DNA of 64,000 bases from Inhella proteolytica (GTDB taxonomy: Bacteria; Pseudomonadota; Gammaproteobacteria; Burkholderiales; Burkholderiaceae_C), in assembly GCF_016093275.1 (NCBI RefSeq), contig NZ_JAEDAK010000006.1, positions 62,001 to 126,000 of the forward strand. Reading direction: 5' to 3'. A model generated the notes under the pieces. The model saw nothing but the letters and a program-made list of their open reading frames with translations, had not been told where the DNA came from and ran no database searches. The position numbers and the translations under genes were made by a program. The number at the start of each line of letters is the position of its first letter. Position 1 is the stretch's first letter. Of this stretch, positions 1 to 7,299 are shown piece after piece.

Positions 1-2
1 GG

Positions 3-1310
3 GAAGCGCAGGAGCTGCAGCGCCAGCTGAAGATCGACGATCCCCTGCTCGACATCATGGCCTGGACGCCCGAGCAGCTGCAGCAGCGCCTGCGCGACTT
101 CCGCGAGAGCGGCCAGCCGCAATGGGAGACCGACTACAGCCGCCTGCTGATCTTCGTCTGCGGCAACCTCGACGAGATGTACGAGGACCTGGCCACCAGC
201 GTGGACGACTGCGACAGCGATGCCGACATCTTTCATGCGCTGACCGGCAAGCTGTCCGTCATCGATGTGAAGCAGGCCTTGAACAAGCGCTTCAAGCCCG
301 AGCAGGTGGCACGGCTGGGGAATGAGCATGTGGTCTACCCCTCGCTTTCGCGCCGCGCGTATGAGCAGTTGGTCGAGCAGGGCTGCGCGCGCTATGCCCG
401 CGACACCGCGGCCCGTTGCGGCCTGCAGTTCGAGCTGGCCGCCAGCGTGCGCGAGCAGATCTATGCCAACGCCGTGTTCCCGGCCCAGGGCACGCGGCCG
501 CTGTTTTCGTCGCTGCACGCCATCCTGGGCGCTGGCCTGGCCAAGGCGGCGCTGTGGGCGATCGAGCGTGGTGCGGCGTCGGGCGAGACGGTGGGCCTGA
601 CGGCCGATGGCCGCAGCCTGATCGCGCATTGGCGCGGCCGGTCGCAGGCCATCGCGGCGCCCTTCGAGATCAGTCGCCTGCGCCAGCGCAGCAACCCCGA
701 CTTCCGCGCCCTGTTGGCGGTGCACGAGGCCGGCCATGGCCTGGTGCATGCGCTGCTGTTCGGCCGCGCGCCGCAGGAGATCAAGATCCATGTGGCCAGC
801 TTCGAGGGCGGCTACAACGCCTACAGCGGGCGCAAGGTCTGGTCGCGCCGCAATCTGCTCGATTCCATCTGCACCAGCCTGGCCGGCCGCGCCGCCGAGC
901 TGCTGGTGTTCGGGCCCGAGCTGAGCAGTGGCGGGGCCGAGAGCGATTTGCGCAAGGCCACCGAAACGGCGGCGCGCATGCTGCGCCACCTCGGTCACGG
1001 CGAGCGCATCGGCCGCGTGGATGTCTGCGCCGGCAGCGAGGACAACCTCTGCACCGATGTGGAGGCCAGCAACGCGCCCGTCGAAGCCCTGCTGCTGACC
1101 GAGCACGCGCGCGCCACCGAATTGCTCGAGGCCCACCGCGGCGCCCTGCTGGCCCTGGTGGACGAGCTGATGGCCCAGGGCCAGGTGATGCCGGCCCGCT
1201 TTGCGGCGGTAACGGGCCTGGCACTGGCCCAGCCGGCCGACGCCCTGGACCCTTACGCGGCCAGCCTGGCGGCGTTTCGGGCGCAGGGGCGGGAACGGCT
1301 GCGCGCTTGA
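3..1310 (+). CDS. AAA+ ATPase / M41 (FtsH-like) zinc metallopeptidase fusion, 5'-truncated
   Basis: The frame is open to the window edge, so the true start lies upstream; an internal ATG at 57 would give 417 residues. Numbering from that ATG, residues about 30-100 resemble the end of an AAA+ module: a sensor-1-like strand ending in CGNLDE and, near the segment RFKPEQVARLGNE, a likely arginine-finger helix. Residues about 200-390 form an M41-type peptidase: the zinc motif HEAGH lies at 223-227 and a downstream acidic residue, D297 in GGAESDLRKATE, sits where FtsH has its third zinc ligand. No transmembrane segment is visible in the part present, unlike canonical FtsH. The likely role is ATP-dependent proteolysis of an unknown substrate. 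The peptidase call is firm; the AAA+ call rests on a fragment. Confidence 0.75.
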   Translation, partial: EAQELQRQLKIDDPLLDIMAWTPEQLQQRLRDFRESGQPQWETDYSRLLIFVCGNLDEMYEDLATSVDDCDSDADIFHALTGKLSVIDVKQALNKRFKPEQVARLGNEHVVYPSLSRRAYEQLVEQGCARYARDTAARCGLQFELAASVREQIYANAVFPAQGTRPLFSSLHAILGAGLAKAALWAIERGAASGETVGLTADGRSLIAHWRGRSQAIAAPFEISRLRQRSNPDFRALLAVHEAGHGLVHALLFGRAPQEIKIHVASFEGGYNAYSGRKVWSRRNLLDSICTSLAGRAAELLVFGPELSSGGAESDLRKATETAARMLRHLGHGERIGRVDVCAGSEDNLCTDVEASNAPVEALLLTEHARATELLEAHRGALLALVDELMAQGQVMPARFAAVTGLALAQPADALDPYAASLAAFRAQGRERLRA

Positions 1311-1361
1311 TGCGGGGCGGGGCGCTATCGTCGGGCGCCTGCCCTGCACCGGATCCCGCCC

Positions 1362-1757
1362 ATGACCGATCGCCTCGCCTCCTGCAGCTGCGGCCAGCTT
1401 CAAGCCCGGGTCGAGGGCGAGCCGCTGCGCGTCTCGATCTGTCACTGCCTGGCCTGCCAGCGCCGCACGGGGGGTCCGTTCGCGCAGCAGGCGCGCTACC
1501 GGCGCGAGCAGGTGGCGCTGACGGGCCGCTCGACCGAGTTCGTGCGCGTGGGCGACGAGGGCCCGGGCGCGCGTTTTCACTTCTGCCCGGTGTGCGGCGC
1601 CACGGTGTTCTACGAGCCCTTGGGGCTGCCGGATTGCCTGGCCATTCCGGTGGGCGCCTTCGCCGATCCGGGCTTTCCGGCGCCGACGGTCTCGGTCTAC
1701 GAGGAGCGCATGCACGGCTGGGTGCAGCCGCCGGCGGATGCGCAGCATTTCCCTTGA
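1362..1757 (+). CDS. GFA (CENP-V/GFA) family zinc-binding protein
   Basis: This 131-residue protein carries the cysteine pattern of the GFA fold: CSCG near the start, CHCLACQ around residue 27, and CPVCG around residue 74, which together bind structural and catalytic zinc. The family includes glutathione-dependent formaldehyde-activating enzyme (Gfa), but most members have no proven substrate, so formaldehyde handling cannot be assumed. It is a single-domain cytoplasmic protein of the usual family length. It starts 51 bases after the upstream peptidase gene on the same strand and may be co-transcribed with it. Confidence 0.85.
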   Translation: MTDRLASCSCGQLQARVEGEPLRVSICHCLACQRRTGGPFAQQARYRREQVALTGRSTEFVRVGDEGPGARFHFCPVCGATVFYEPLGLPDCLAIPVGAFADPGFPAPTVSVYEERMHGWVQPPADAQHFP

Positions 1758-1796
1758 GCGGCCCGGCCATGGTGGCGGCCGCAGCGGAGCAGACCC

Positions 1797-2138
1797 ATGT
1801 ATGAATCCAGGCGGCACGCACCGATTCCCAGGGCGCACTTCATGCGCCGCCTGCTCGGGCACTTCCTGGTGGCGCTGGGCCTGCTCGCGGCCTCGCTGCT
1901 GGCCGGCATGGCCGGGTACGCGTACTTCGAGCAACTGCCCTGGCGCGATGCCTTCCTGAACGCCGCCATGCTGCTGGGCGGCATGGGGCCGGTGAACAGC
2001 CCGCAGTCGGCCGGTGGCAAGCTGTTCGCGGGGCTTTATGCACTCTATGCCGGGCTGGTCTTCCTGGTGGTGCTGGCCATCATCCTCACGCCCCTGATCC
2101 ACCGCCTGCTGCACACCTTTCACTGGGAGGACGAGTAA
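1797..2138 (+). CDS. small two-helix membrane protein, ion-channel-like
   Basis: The 113-residue product has a basic N-terminus, a hydrophobic helix at about residues 17-40, an amphipathic stretch with a Gly-rich turn (LLGGMGPV, about 61-68) and a second strongly hydrophobic helix at about 77-100. The order helix, short re-entrant-looking loop, helix resembles the pore module of small potassium-channel-like proteins, but the canonical TVGYG filter is absent, so ion conduction is only a suggestion. An internal ATG at 1842 could be the real start, because residues 1-15 are polar. The stop codon overlaps the ATG of the following secreted protein (TAATG), which indicates translational coupling. 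Confidence 0.55.
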   Translation: MYESRRHAPIPRAHFMRRLLGHFLVALGLLAASLLAGMAGYAYFEQLPWRDAFLNAAMLLGGMGPVNSPQSAGGKLFAGLYALYAGLVFLVVLAIILTPLIHRLLHTFHWEDE

Positions 2139-3343
2139 TGCCGCGGGCCCGCGCGGTGCTGCTGGTGGCCGCCCTGGGCGCGTGGGTGCTGCCCGCTGCG
2201 GCCGAGCCGGACGCGCCCGAGGCCTTTGTGACGCAGCGCCTGCGCATTGGCGAGTACCAGGCCAAGCAGGTCGTCGATGCCCTGCAATCGCTGGCCGCGG
2301 CCCGGCAGGAGCAGCGCGATGTGAATGCGCTGATCGCCGGCACGCGCCAGGCCTATTTCGCGTCGGTACCGGGCTCGCGCGAGCGGGCGCAGATCGGCCG
2401 CCAGTTCGCCGATCTGCTGCTGGCCAAGGACCAGTACTTCTTCGCCCAGCTGCTGACCCAGGGCACGGGTGAGCGTGGCCAGCGCCATGTGGGCGGCATG
2501 CAGACCCTGATGGGCGGGGCGCTGGATGGCGGCATCCCGGCCGCGGTGCGCGGCGACTTCATCGACTGGGTGGATGCGGTGCGCGCCAGCATGGGCGTGC
2601 GCTCGCCCGACGACCTGGTGATCGCCCCGCCGCAGCGGGACCTGGAGCGCGCGCTGCGCGCGAACATGGCCGCCTACGAGCGCTACGCCGCGCGCCGCGA
2701 CCAGCACGAGCACGAGGCCCATGCGCGCCAGCAGCGCGTGGCGGCGCAGCGCGCGGCGCTGACGCCGGCCGGCCGCGAGGCCCTGGCCGGCAGCGAGACC
2801 GGCGTGTTCGACCCGCGCGACGACGTGGTGTCCGCGGCGCGGCTCTCGGCCGAGCTGGATGCCCTGCTGGGCGCGCTGTGGAAGGCCAGGCAGGGCGTGC
2901 TGCGCTGCAAGTACGGCCCCCATGGCATCCACGATTCGGGCGAGCCGCTGTACGAGTGGCACCGCTTCTGGCTGGGCAGCGCGCCGGCCGGGATCGATGC
3001 GCTGCTGGCGGCCGACCCGGCCGGGCGCCTGGGCCCGCTGGCCACGCGCGACGCGCTGGCGGCCTGCCCCGCCACCCGCACGGCGGCGCAGACGGCGGTG
3101 CAGTCCTTGGCGCCCAAACCGCCGACGACGGCCGAGAAGATCGAAAGCCTGGACGCGCAGCGCAAGGCGCGGGTGGAAGAGGCCGGCGAGCAGCTGCGCC
3201 AGCGCTACTGCCCGGGCCTGACGGACCAACTGGCGCGGGCGCGCGCCGCGCTGGACACGGCGCGCCGGCCCAGCCCCTCGCTGCAGCGGCGCCTGGAGCA
3301 CGCGCAGGCCGAGTACGACCGCCGCCGCTGCGGCGATTCCTAA
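2138..3343 (+). CDS. secreted helical protein of unknown function
   Basis: The first about 22 residues form a clear signal peptide ending in AAA-E, so the 401-residue protein is probably periplasmic. The mature part is Ala/Arg/Gln-rich and predicted helical, with a Cys-containing central segment (CKYG, about residue 250) followed by an aromatic run (YEWHRFW), and ends in a coiled-coil-like, highly charged tail with two Cys (CPGL and CGDS). No family was recognised. It is coupled by a one-base overlap to the upstream channel-like membrane protein, which suggests the two act together at the inner membrane. It converges on the ZnuD-like receptor gene. Confidence 0.6.
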   Translation: MPRARAVLLVAALGAWVLPAAAEPDAPEAFVTQRLRIGEYQAKQVVDALQSLAAARQEQRDVNALIAGTRQAYFASVPGSRERAQIGRQFADLLLAKDQYFFAQLLTQGTGERGQRHVGGMQTLMGGALDGGIPAAVRGDFIDWVDAVRASMGVRSPDDLVIAPPQRDLERALRANMAAYERYAARRDQHEHEAHARQQRVAAQRAALTPAGREALAGSETGVFDPRDDVVSAARLSAELDALLGALWKARQGVLRCKYGPHGIHDSGEPLYEWHRFWLGSAPAGIDALLAADPAGRLGPLATRDALAACPATRTAAQTAVQSLAPKPPTTAEKIESLDAQRKARVEEAGEQLRQRYCPGLTDQLARARAALDTARRPSPSLQRRLEHAQAEYDRRRCGDS

Positions 3344-3380
3344 TTCGGCGCCTGCGGCAGCTCCTGGTTCGGCGCCTGCG
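3344..3380. repeat. short tandem direct repeat between convergent genes
   Basis: The 13-base string TTCGGCGCCTGCG occurs at 3344-3356 and again at 3368-3380, giving a 24-base period directly between two convergent stop codons. It may be a small slippage duplication; no terminator with a T-run is visible here. Confidence 0.6.
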
Positions 3381-5423
3381 TCAGAAGCTCAGCCGCAGCC
3401 CCGCCATCACCGCCCGCCCCGGCAGCGGCGACAGCGGCCGCAGCGTGCCCACCGTGCTGGCGTTGTAGGCCAGCTGGTTGCCCAGGTTGTTGAGCTTGAC
3501 GAAGGCCAGCCCGTCCGCGCCGGCCAGACGCAGGGCGTAGGCGGCCGAGAGGTGCAGCTGCGTCCAGGCGGGCGTGGGGCGGTCGTCGGTGGGCACGCGG
3601 TCCTGGCGCGTGGCGTGCTGCAGCTCGGCCTTCAGCGTCCAGGCCTGCTGCTGCCAGTGCAGGGCCAGGGTGGCGCGCAGCGGCGCCAGGCGGGGCAGGG
3701 GTTCGGCGCGCGCCAGGTTGTCGCCGCGCACGCTGTCCAGCCGCGCTTCGAGGTCCAGGCTGGCGCCGCCGCTCCACAGGCGCTGGCGGCCCTCCAGCTC
3801 CCAGCCCTGCAGCCGCGCGGGCACGCCCTGGAAGACGTAGACCGGCAGGCTGCGACCCTCTTCATCGATGACATCCGGCTCACCCGCGTGCATCAGCGCG
3901 ATGTAGTTCGTGAAGCGGCTGTGGAAGACGCTGAGCCTGAGGTGGTCCGGCCCCTGCTGCCACTGCAGTGCCAGGTCGAGGTTGCGGCCGCGCTCCTTGG
4001 CCTGGGCCGCGTCGCCGCGCTCGAAGCTGGCGGTGGCGGCGTGCAGGCCGTTGGCGAAGAGCTCGTAGGCGGTGGGCGCGCGCTCGCTGAAGGCGGCGCT
4101 GCCGCTCAGCTGCCAGGGCGCGGCCAGCTGCCAGACCGCGCCCACCGAGGCGCTGCGCGGCGTGAAGCGGCGCTGCTGGGGCGCACCGAACTTCGGCTCG
4201 GCCGCCTCGGCGTCGCCGGCGGATTCCTGCCGGGCGCGTTCGACGCGCAGGCCGGCGCTCAGCTGCAGCGGCGCGCCCAGGCTCCACTGCTCGTGCAGGA
4301 AGGCGGCCACTGAGCGGTTGCGCGTGCCGGGCACGAAGGCCTCCTCACCCAGGGCCTCGAAGCGCGCGCGCTCGGCCTGCAGGCCGAGCACGCCTTCGAG
4401 CTGGCCCGCGCCCAGGGCCTGGCGCGCATGCACGGCCTCGATGCGCAGGTCGCCACCGCGGTTCTTGAAGGTGGTGCCGACGGCGCCGCTGCCTTCCACT
4501 TCCTCGTGCCGGTAGTCGCTCAGGCTGAGCTGGGCGCGCAGGGTGCTGAAGAAGCCGTCGAGCGCGCGCACTTCACCGGCCAGGGCCAGCTTGTCGCGCT
4601 GCATGCGGATGCGCACGTCCTCTTCGGCCACGATGCCGTAGTCGTTGCGGTAGCTGTCCAGGCTGGCACCCAGGTAGCCGTGGCGCCAGAGCAGCGAGCC
4701 GCCCAGCGCGCCGCCGTGGGCGCTGCTGTCGGAGTTGCGCACGCGCGTGCGGCGCTCCGGGCCTGCGCTGCCGCCCTCGCCGGCCCGCTCGAAGGCCGGC
4801 ACGCGCAGGTCTGCGGTGCGGCGCCCGAAGGCGTCGGCGTGCAGGGCCAGGCCGGTGCCGCCGGTCTCGAACAGGGCGGAGAGCCCGCGCTCCTGGGTGG
4901 CGCCGCCGAAGCGGGCCTCGGCCGCGCCGGCCGGGCCGGCCAGCGGTGCGCGCGGGATGCGGTTGTCGATGGCGTTGACGACGCCGCCCACCGCGCTGCC
5001 GCCGTACAGCAGTGCGGCCGGGCCGCGCAGCACCTCGATGCGCTCGACCACCAGCGGGTCGATCGGCACCGCATGGTCAAAGCTCAGGCTGGAGGCATCC
5101 AGCGAGGCGCCGGCATTGCTGAGCACGCGGATGCGGTCGCCGTCCTGGCCGCGGATGACGGGGCGGTTGGCATTGGGGCCGAACCAGGTCGATGCCAGGC
5201 CGGGCAGGCCTTCCAGCGTTTCGCCCAGCGAGCCGCCGCGGCGCAGCGCCAGCTCGGTGCCGGCCAGGCTGCTGGCCGGCGCCGCGAACTGCTCGCTGCG
5301 CAAGGGGTTGCCGGTGACGATGACGGGCTGCAGGGCGGCCGTGTCGGCCCAGGCGCCGGCCTGGGCCAGCAAGGCGAGGAGGGGCAGTGCGCCCAGCGGC
5401 GCGCGGAAAGAGTTTCGGGTCAT
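3381..5423 (-). CDS. znuD: TonB-dependent outer-membrane receptor, ZnuD-like
   Basis: The 680-residue protein begins with a signal peptide (cleavage near AWA-D), a TonB-box-like stretch (PVIVTG, about 32-37), a plug domain at about 45-160 and a beta-barrel ending in the terminal aromatic LRLSF. The plug carries the ZnuD hallmark segments GLPGLASTWFGPNANRP, RGQDGDRIRVL and SLSFDHAVPIDPLV almost exactly as I remember them from the neisserial zinc receptor family. Zinc uptake powered by TonB-ExbBD is the best-supported role, although relatives have been linked to haem. No Zur-like operator was found in front of it. It follows a small DUF2946-like gene on the same strand. Confidence 0.8.
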   Translation of the reverse strand: MTRNSFRAPLGALPLLALLAQAGAWADTAALQPVIVTGNPLRSEQFAAPASSLAGTELALRRGGSLGETLEGLPGLASTWFGPNANRPVIRGQDGDRIRVLSNAGASLDASSLSFDHAVPIDPLVVERIEVLRGPAALLYGGSAVGGVVNAIDNRIPRAPLAGPAGAAEARFGGATQERGLSALFETGGTGLALHADAFGRRTADLRVPAFERAGEGGSAGPERRTRVRNSDSSAHGGALGGSLLWRHGYLGASLDSYRNDYGIVAEEDVRIRMQRDKLALAGEVRALDGFFSTLRAQLSLSDYRHEEVEGSGAVGTTFKNRGGDLRIEAVHARQALGAGQLEGVLGLQAERARFEALGEEAFVPGTRNRSVAAFLHEQWSLGAPLQLSAGLRVERARQESAGDAEAAEPKFGAPQQRRFTPRSASVGAVWQLAAPWQLSGSAAFSERAPTAYELFANGLHAATASFERGDAAQAKERGRNLDLALQWQQGPDHLRLSVFHSRFTNYIALMHAGEPDVIDEEGRSLPVYVFQGVPARLQGWELEGRQRLWSGGASLDLEARLDSVRGDNLARAEPLPRLAPLRATLALHWQQQAWTLKAELQHATRQDRVPTDDRPTPAWTQLHLSAAYALRLAGADGLAFVKLNNLGNQLAYNASTVGTLRPLSPLPGRAVMAGLRLSF

Positions 5424-5476
5424 GAATGCGGTCCTCGCCCGCGCGGTGGCCGGCGGGCGGTCTGAAAACGGCGGGG

Positions 5477-5506
5477 CTCAGCGCAGCCCGCGGGGCCGGC
5501 GCTGAG
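5477..5506. other. intercistronic hairpin upstream of znuD-like gene
   Basis: CTCAGCGC (5477-5484) is the exact reverse complement of GCGCTGAG (5499-5506), giving an 8-bp stem with a 14-base GC-rich loop between the small DUF2946-like gene and the receptor gene. There is no adjacent T-run, so it may be an mRNA processing or attenuation structure rather than a terminator. Confidence 0.4.
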
Positions 5507-5518
5507 GGATGGCAGGTT

Positions 5519-5884
5519 TCAGGCGAGGACGGGCGGGGCGCGCGCGAGCTGGCGCCGCCAGGGCGTGCGCGGCGTAGCGGACTGCGCGGCCCCGGGTGCC
5601 GGCTGCGCCAGCAGCTGCAGCAGGGGCAGGGCCGGCTCCGCGGCATCCGGCGCGCCATGGCAGAGCTGGTCCAGGGCCAGACAGTCGGCGGAGCCGGCCG
5701 CATGGTCGGCGTCCAGCTGCTGCAGCAGGTCCGGCGCGCCAGCCTGTGCCAGCTGGAGGCGCAGACCCGCCTGGCCGCCCGGGTGGACGACCGAGTGCGC
5801 CAGCGCCAGCCATTGCGCCAGCAGCACGCACGACAGCAGGACGGCCCAAAGCCGTCCGTGTCGAGGGGTGCTGATGCGTCGCAT
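5519..5884 (-). CDS. small His/Cys-containing membrane-anchored protein (DUF2946-like)
   Basis: From the ATG at 5884 the product is 121 residues (an ATG at 5893 is equally possible). It has one N-terminal hydrophobic segment (LWAVLLSCVLLAQWLALAH) followed by potential metal-binding residues: HSVVH, DADH, CLALDQLCH. This layout matches small proteins, often labelled DUF2946, that sit next to TonB receptors for metals. The gene lies 95 bases upstream of the ZnuD-like receptor on the same strand, so a periplasmic metal-handling role alongside that receptor is a reasonable inference. No function is proven. Confidence 0.55.
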   Translation of the reverse strand: MRRISTPRHGRLWAVLLSCVLLAQWLALAHSVVHPGGQAGLRLQLAQAGAPDLLQQLDADHAAGSADCLALDQLCHGAPDAAEPALPLLQLLAQPAPGAAQSATPRTPWRRQLARAPPVLA

Positions 5885-5923
5885 GGCCGGCATCGTAGAA
5901 GACCGGCCCGTGCCGGTCACAGG

Positions 5924-6904
5924 TCAGGGTGCGGCGGCCAGGCGCTCCAGCATCGCCACGATGGCGCGCTGCTGCGCGCCCTGACGGCCGGCAAAGCCGG
6001 CATCGGCGTAGCCCCACCAGTCCCAGCAGGCATTGGTGGCGGCCGCGCCGGTCTGCGGGTACAGCAGCACCAGGCGGTTGCTGGCCGCCCATTCGTTCAG
6101 GCCGCTGTGGCGCGCAAAGGCCTCGCCGATGGCCGCGCCATTCATGCGGCAGCCATGCAGGGCCACGTGCACGTGGCAGCCGCCGGCGGCGCAGGTTTGG
6201 GGGATGAAGACGTAGCCGGTGTCGGCCAGGTCGGCGCCGGCGTGGAAGGCGCGCTGATCAAAGGCCTGCAGCGTGCCCGCCGCGGCCTCGCCGCGCGGCT
6301 GCAGCGGACCGTGCAGATGCTGCAGCAGCGCGCTGGCCAGGTCGAAGCCGCAGGCCAGCAGGAAGGGGGGCTGCATCTGGTCGCAGGCACTGCCCTGGTC
6401 GCGCGTCACCCAGCCATGGGTGGCCGGCACGCCGGTTTCCAGCTGCAGCGCCAGCTCCGGCCGCAAGGCCTGCAGCTGCGTGGCCAGGGCGGCCGTGGTG
6501 CTGGGGGCGACGATGGTGTCGCGCGCACCGGCAAACAGGTAGGCCCGGCCACCGCGCGGCTGCGCCGGCAGGGCGCCCGAAGCCAGCGCCGCCTGGGCGC
6601 GTGCCAGCAGGGCCACGTCGTTCAGCGGGCTGCGGCCCAGGCAGGGGCCCAGGGCCTCGAACACCGAGCCGGCGCAGGCGTACGGCCCGCCGGCCACGGT
6701 GGCCAGTCCGCCTTCGAAGCGGGGCGATTGCGCCAGCCAGAGCTGCACGGCCATGTAGGCGCCGGAGGACACGCCGGAGACCGAGGCCGGGCCTTCGGTC
6801 TTCAGCGCGGGCAGGGCGGGGCGCTCCTCGGCCTGGGTTGCACTGGTAAAGGCCACCAGCGCGAGGAGTGAAGTCAAGCGAAGAAGGGATGTTGGCAATG
6901 ACAT
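5924..6904 (-). CDS. extracellular short-chain PHA (PHB) depolymerase, type 2 catalytic domain
   Basis: The 326-residue protein has a signal peptide (about residues 1-25) and an alpha/beta-hydrolase fold with the lipase box G-V-S46-S-G immediately after the first strand. A plausible catalytic Asp lies in AGARDTIV, and the His in CHVHVALHGC is typical of the type-2 arrangement in secreted polyhydroxyalkanoate depolymerases. Several Cys pairs suggest disulphides, as expected outside the cytoplasm. No separate substrate-binding or fibronectin-like domain follows the catalytic domain, so it may act on short or amorphous polymer. It lies directly upstream of the DUF2946/znuD pair on the same strand. 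Confidence 0.8.
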   Translation of the reverse strand: MSLPTSLLRLTSLLALVAFTSATQAEERPALPALKTEGPASVSGVSSGAYMAVQLWLAQSPRFEGGLATVAGGPYACAGSVFEALGPCLGRSPLNDVALLARAQAALASGALPAQPRGGRAYLFAGARDTIVAPSTTAALATQLQALRPELALQLETGVPATHGWVTRDQGSACDQMQPPFLLACGFDLASALLQHLHGPLQPRGEAAAGTLQAFDQRAFHAGADLADTGYVFIPQTCAAGGCHVHVALHGCRMNGAAIGEAFARHSGLNEWAASNRLVLLYPQTGAAATNACWDWWGYADAGFAGRQGAQQRAIVAMLERLAAAP

Positions 6905-6928
6905 GCGGCTTGAGCGCGGCTTTCGGGG

Positions 6929-7210
6929 CTAGATCACCCTGAACACACGCTTGAACTGTGATCGATCATTTGGAGCGAGCACTCTGTCTTGGAACTCGGC
7001 AGAGCATGCGCCGTTCTTTGCAAAGTTCTCCCGGCCCTGTCGCAGAGTCAATCCGTGGTTGGCTCCTGACGGCTCTTCCGGCTCGGCAACTCCACACCAA
7101 TCCTGTTCCCAAAAGCAGACGGGACAGATCTCGTAGTCATGTCCAGATGGAATGGTGAAGTAGTCGCAGCAGTCACACTGAATAAGTCCAGGCGGATGGT
7201 TGGCTCTCAT
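6929..7210 (-). CDS. CPCC-type cysteine-rich zinc-ribbon protein
   Basis: Starting at the ATG at 7210, the product is 93 residues. It has two paired-Cys knuckles: CDCC near residue 13 and CPVC near residue 29, followed by FWEQDWC. This is the CPCC family of small presumed zinc ribbons, usually of unknown function. The first knuckle reads CDCC rather than CPCC. Base composition is clearly lower in GC than the neighbours (32 G+C of 60 in 6961-7020), suggesting recent acquisition. The upstream region is shared with the divergent dinG gene. Confidence 0.7.
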   Translation of the reverse strand: MRANHPPGLIQCDCCDYFTIPSGHDYEICPVCFWEQDWCGVAEPEEPSGANHGLTLRQGRENFAKNGACSAEFQDRVLAPNDRSQFKRVFRVI

Positions 7211-7299
7211 GGGTGAATAGCGAGACCCCACGGCGGAGGCAAATGGTGCAAGACCTCGGGGCGCGCAGTATTGCTGAGCGGCGGACAATCCGCGCCCCC

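Noticed and set aside
781-1821. Long antisense reading frame over the peptidase gene
   Set aside because: High GC content produces many long antisense frames here; this one is Arg/Pro-rich low complexity with no motifs and overlaps two well-supported genes.
4428-5465. Plus-strand frame opposite the TonB receptor
   Set aside because: Composition is Ala/Gly/Val/Gln low complexity, typical of a shadow frame; the minus-strand protein has clear family motifs.
5424-5518. Possible cobalamin or metal riboswitch upstream of the TonB receptor
   Set aside because: No conserved riboswitch core was seen; only a simple 8-bp hairpin is present.
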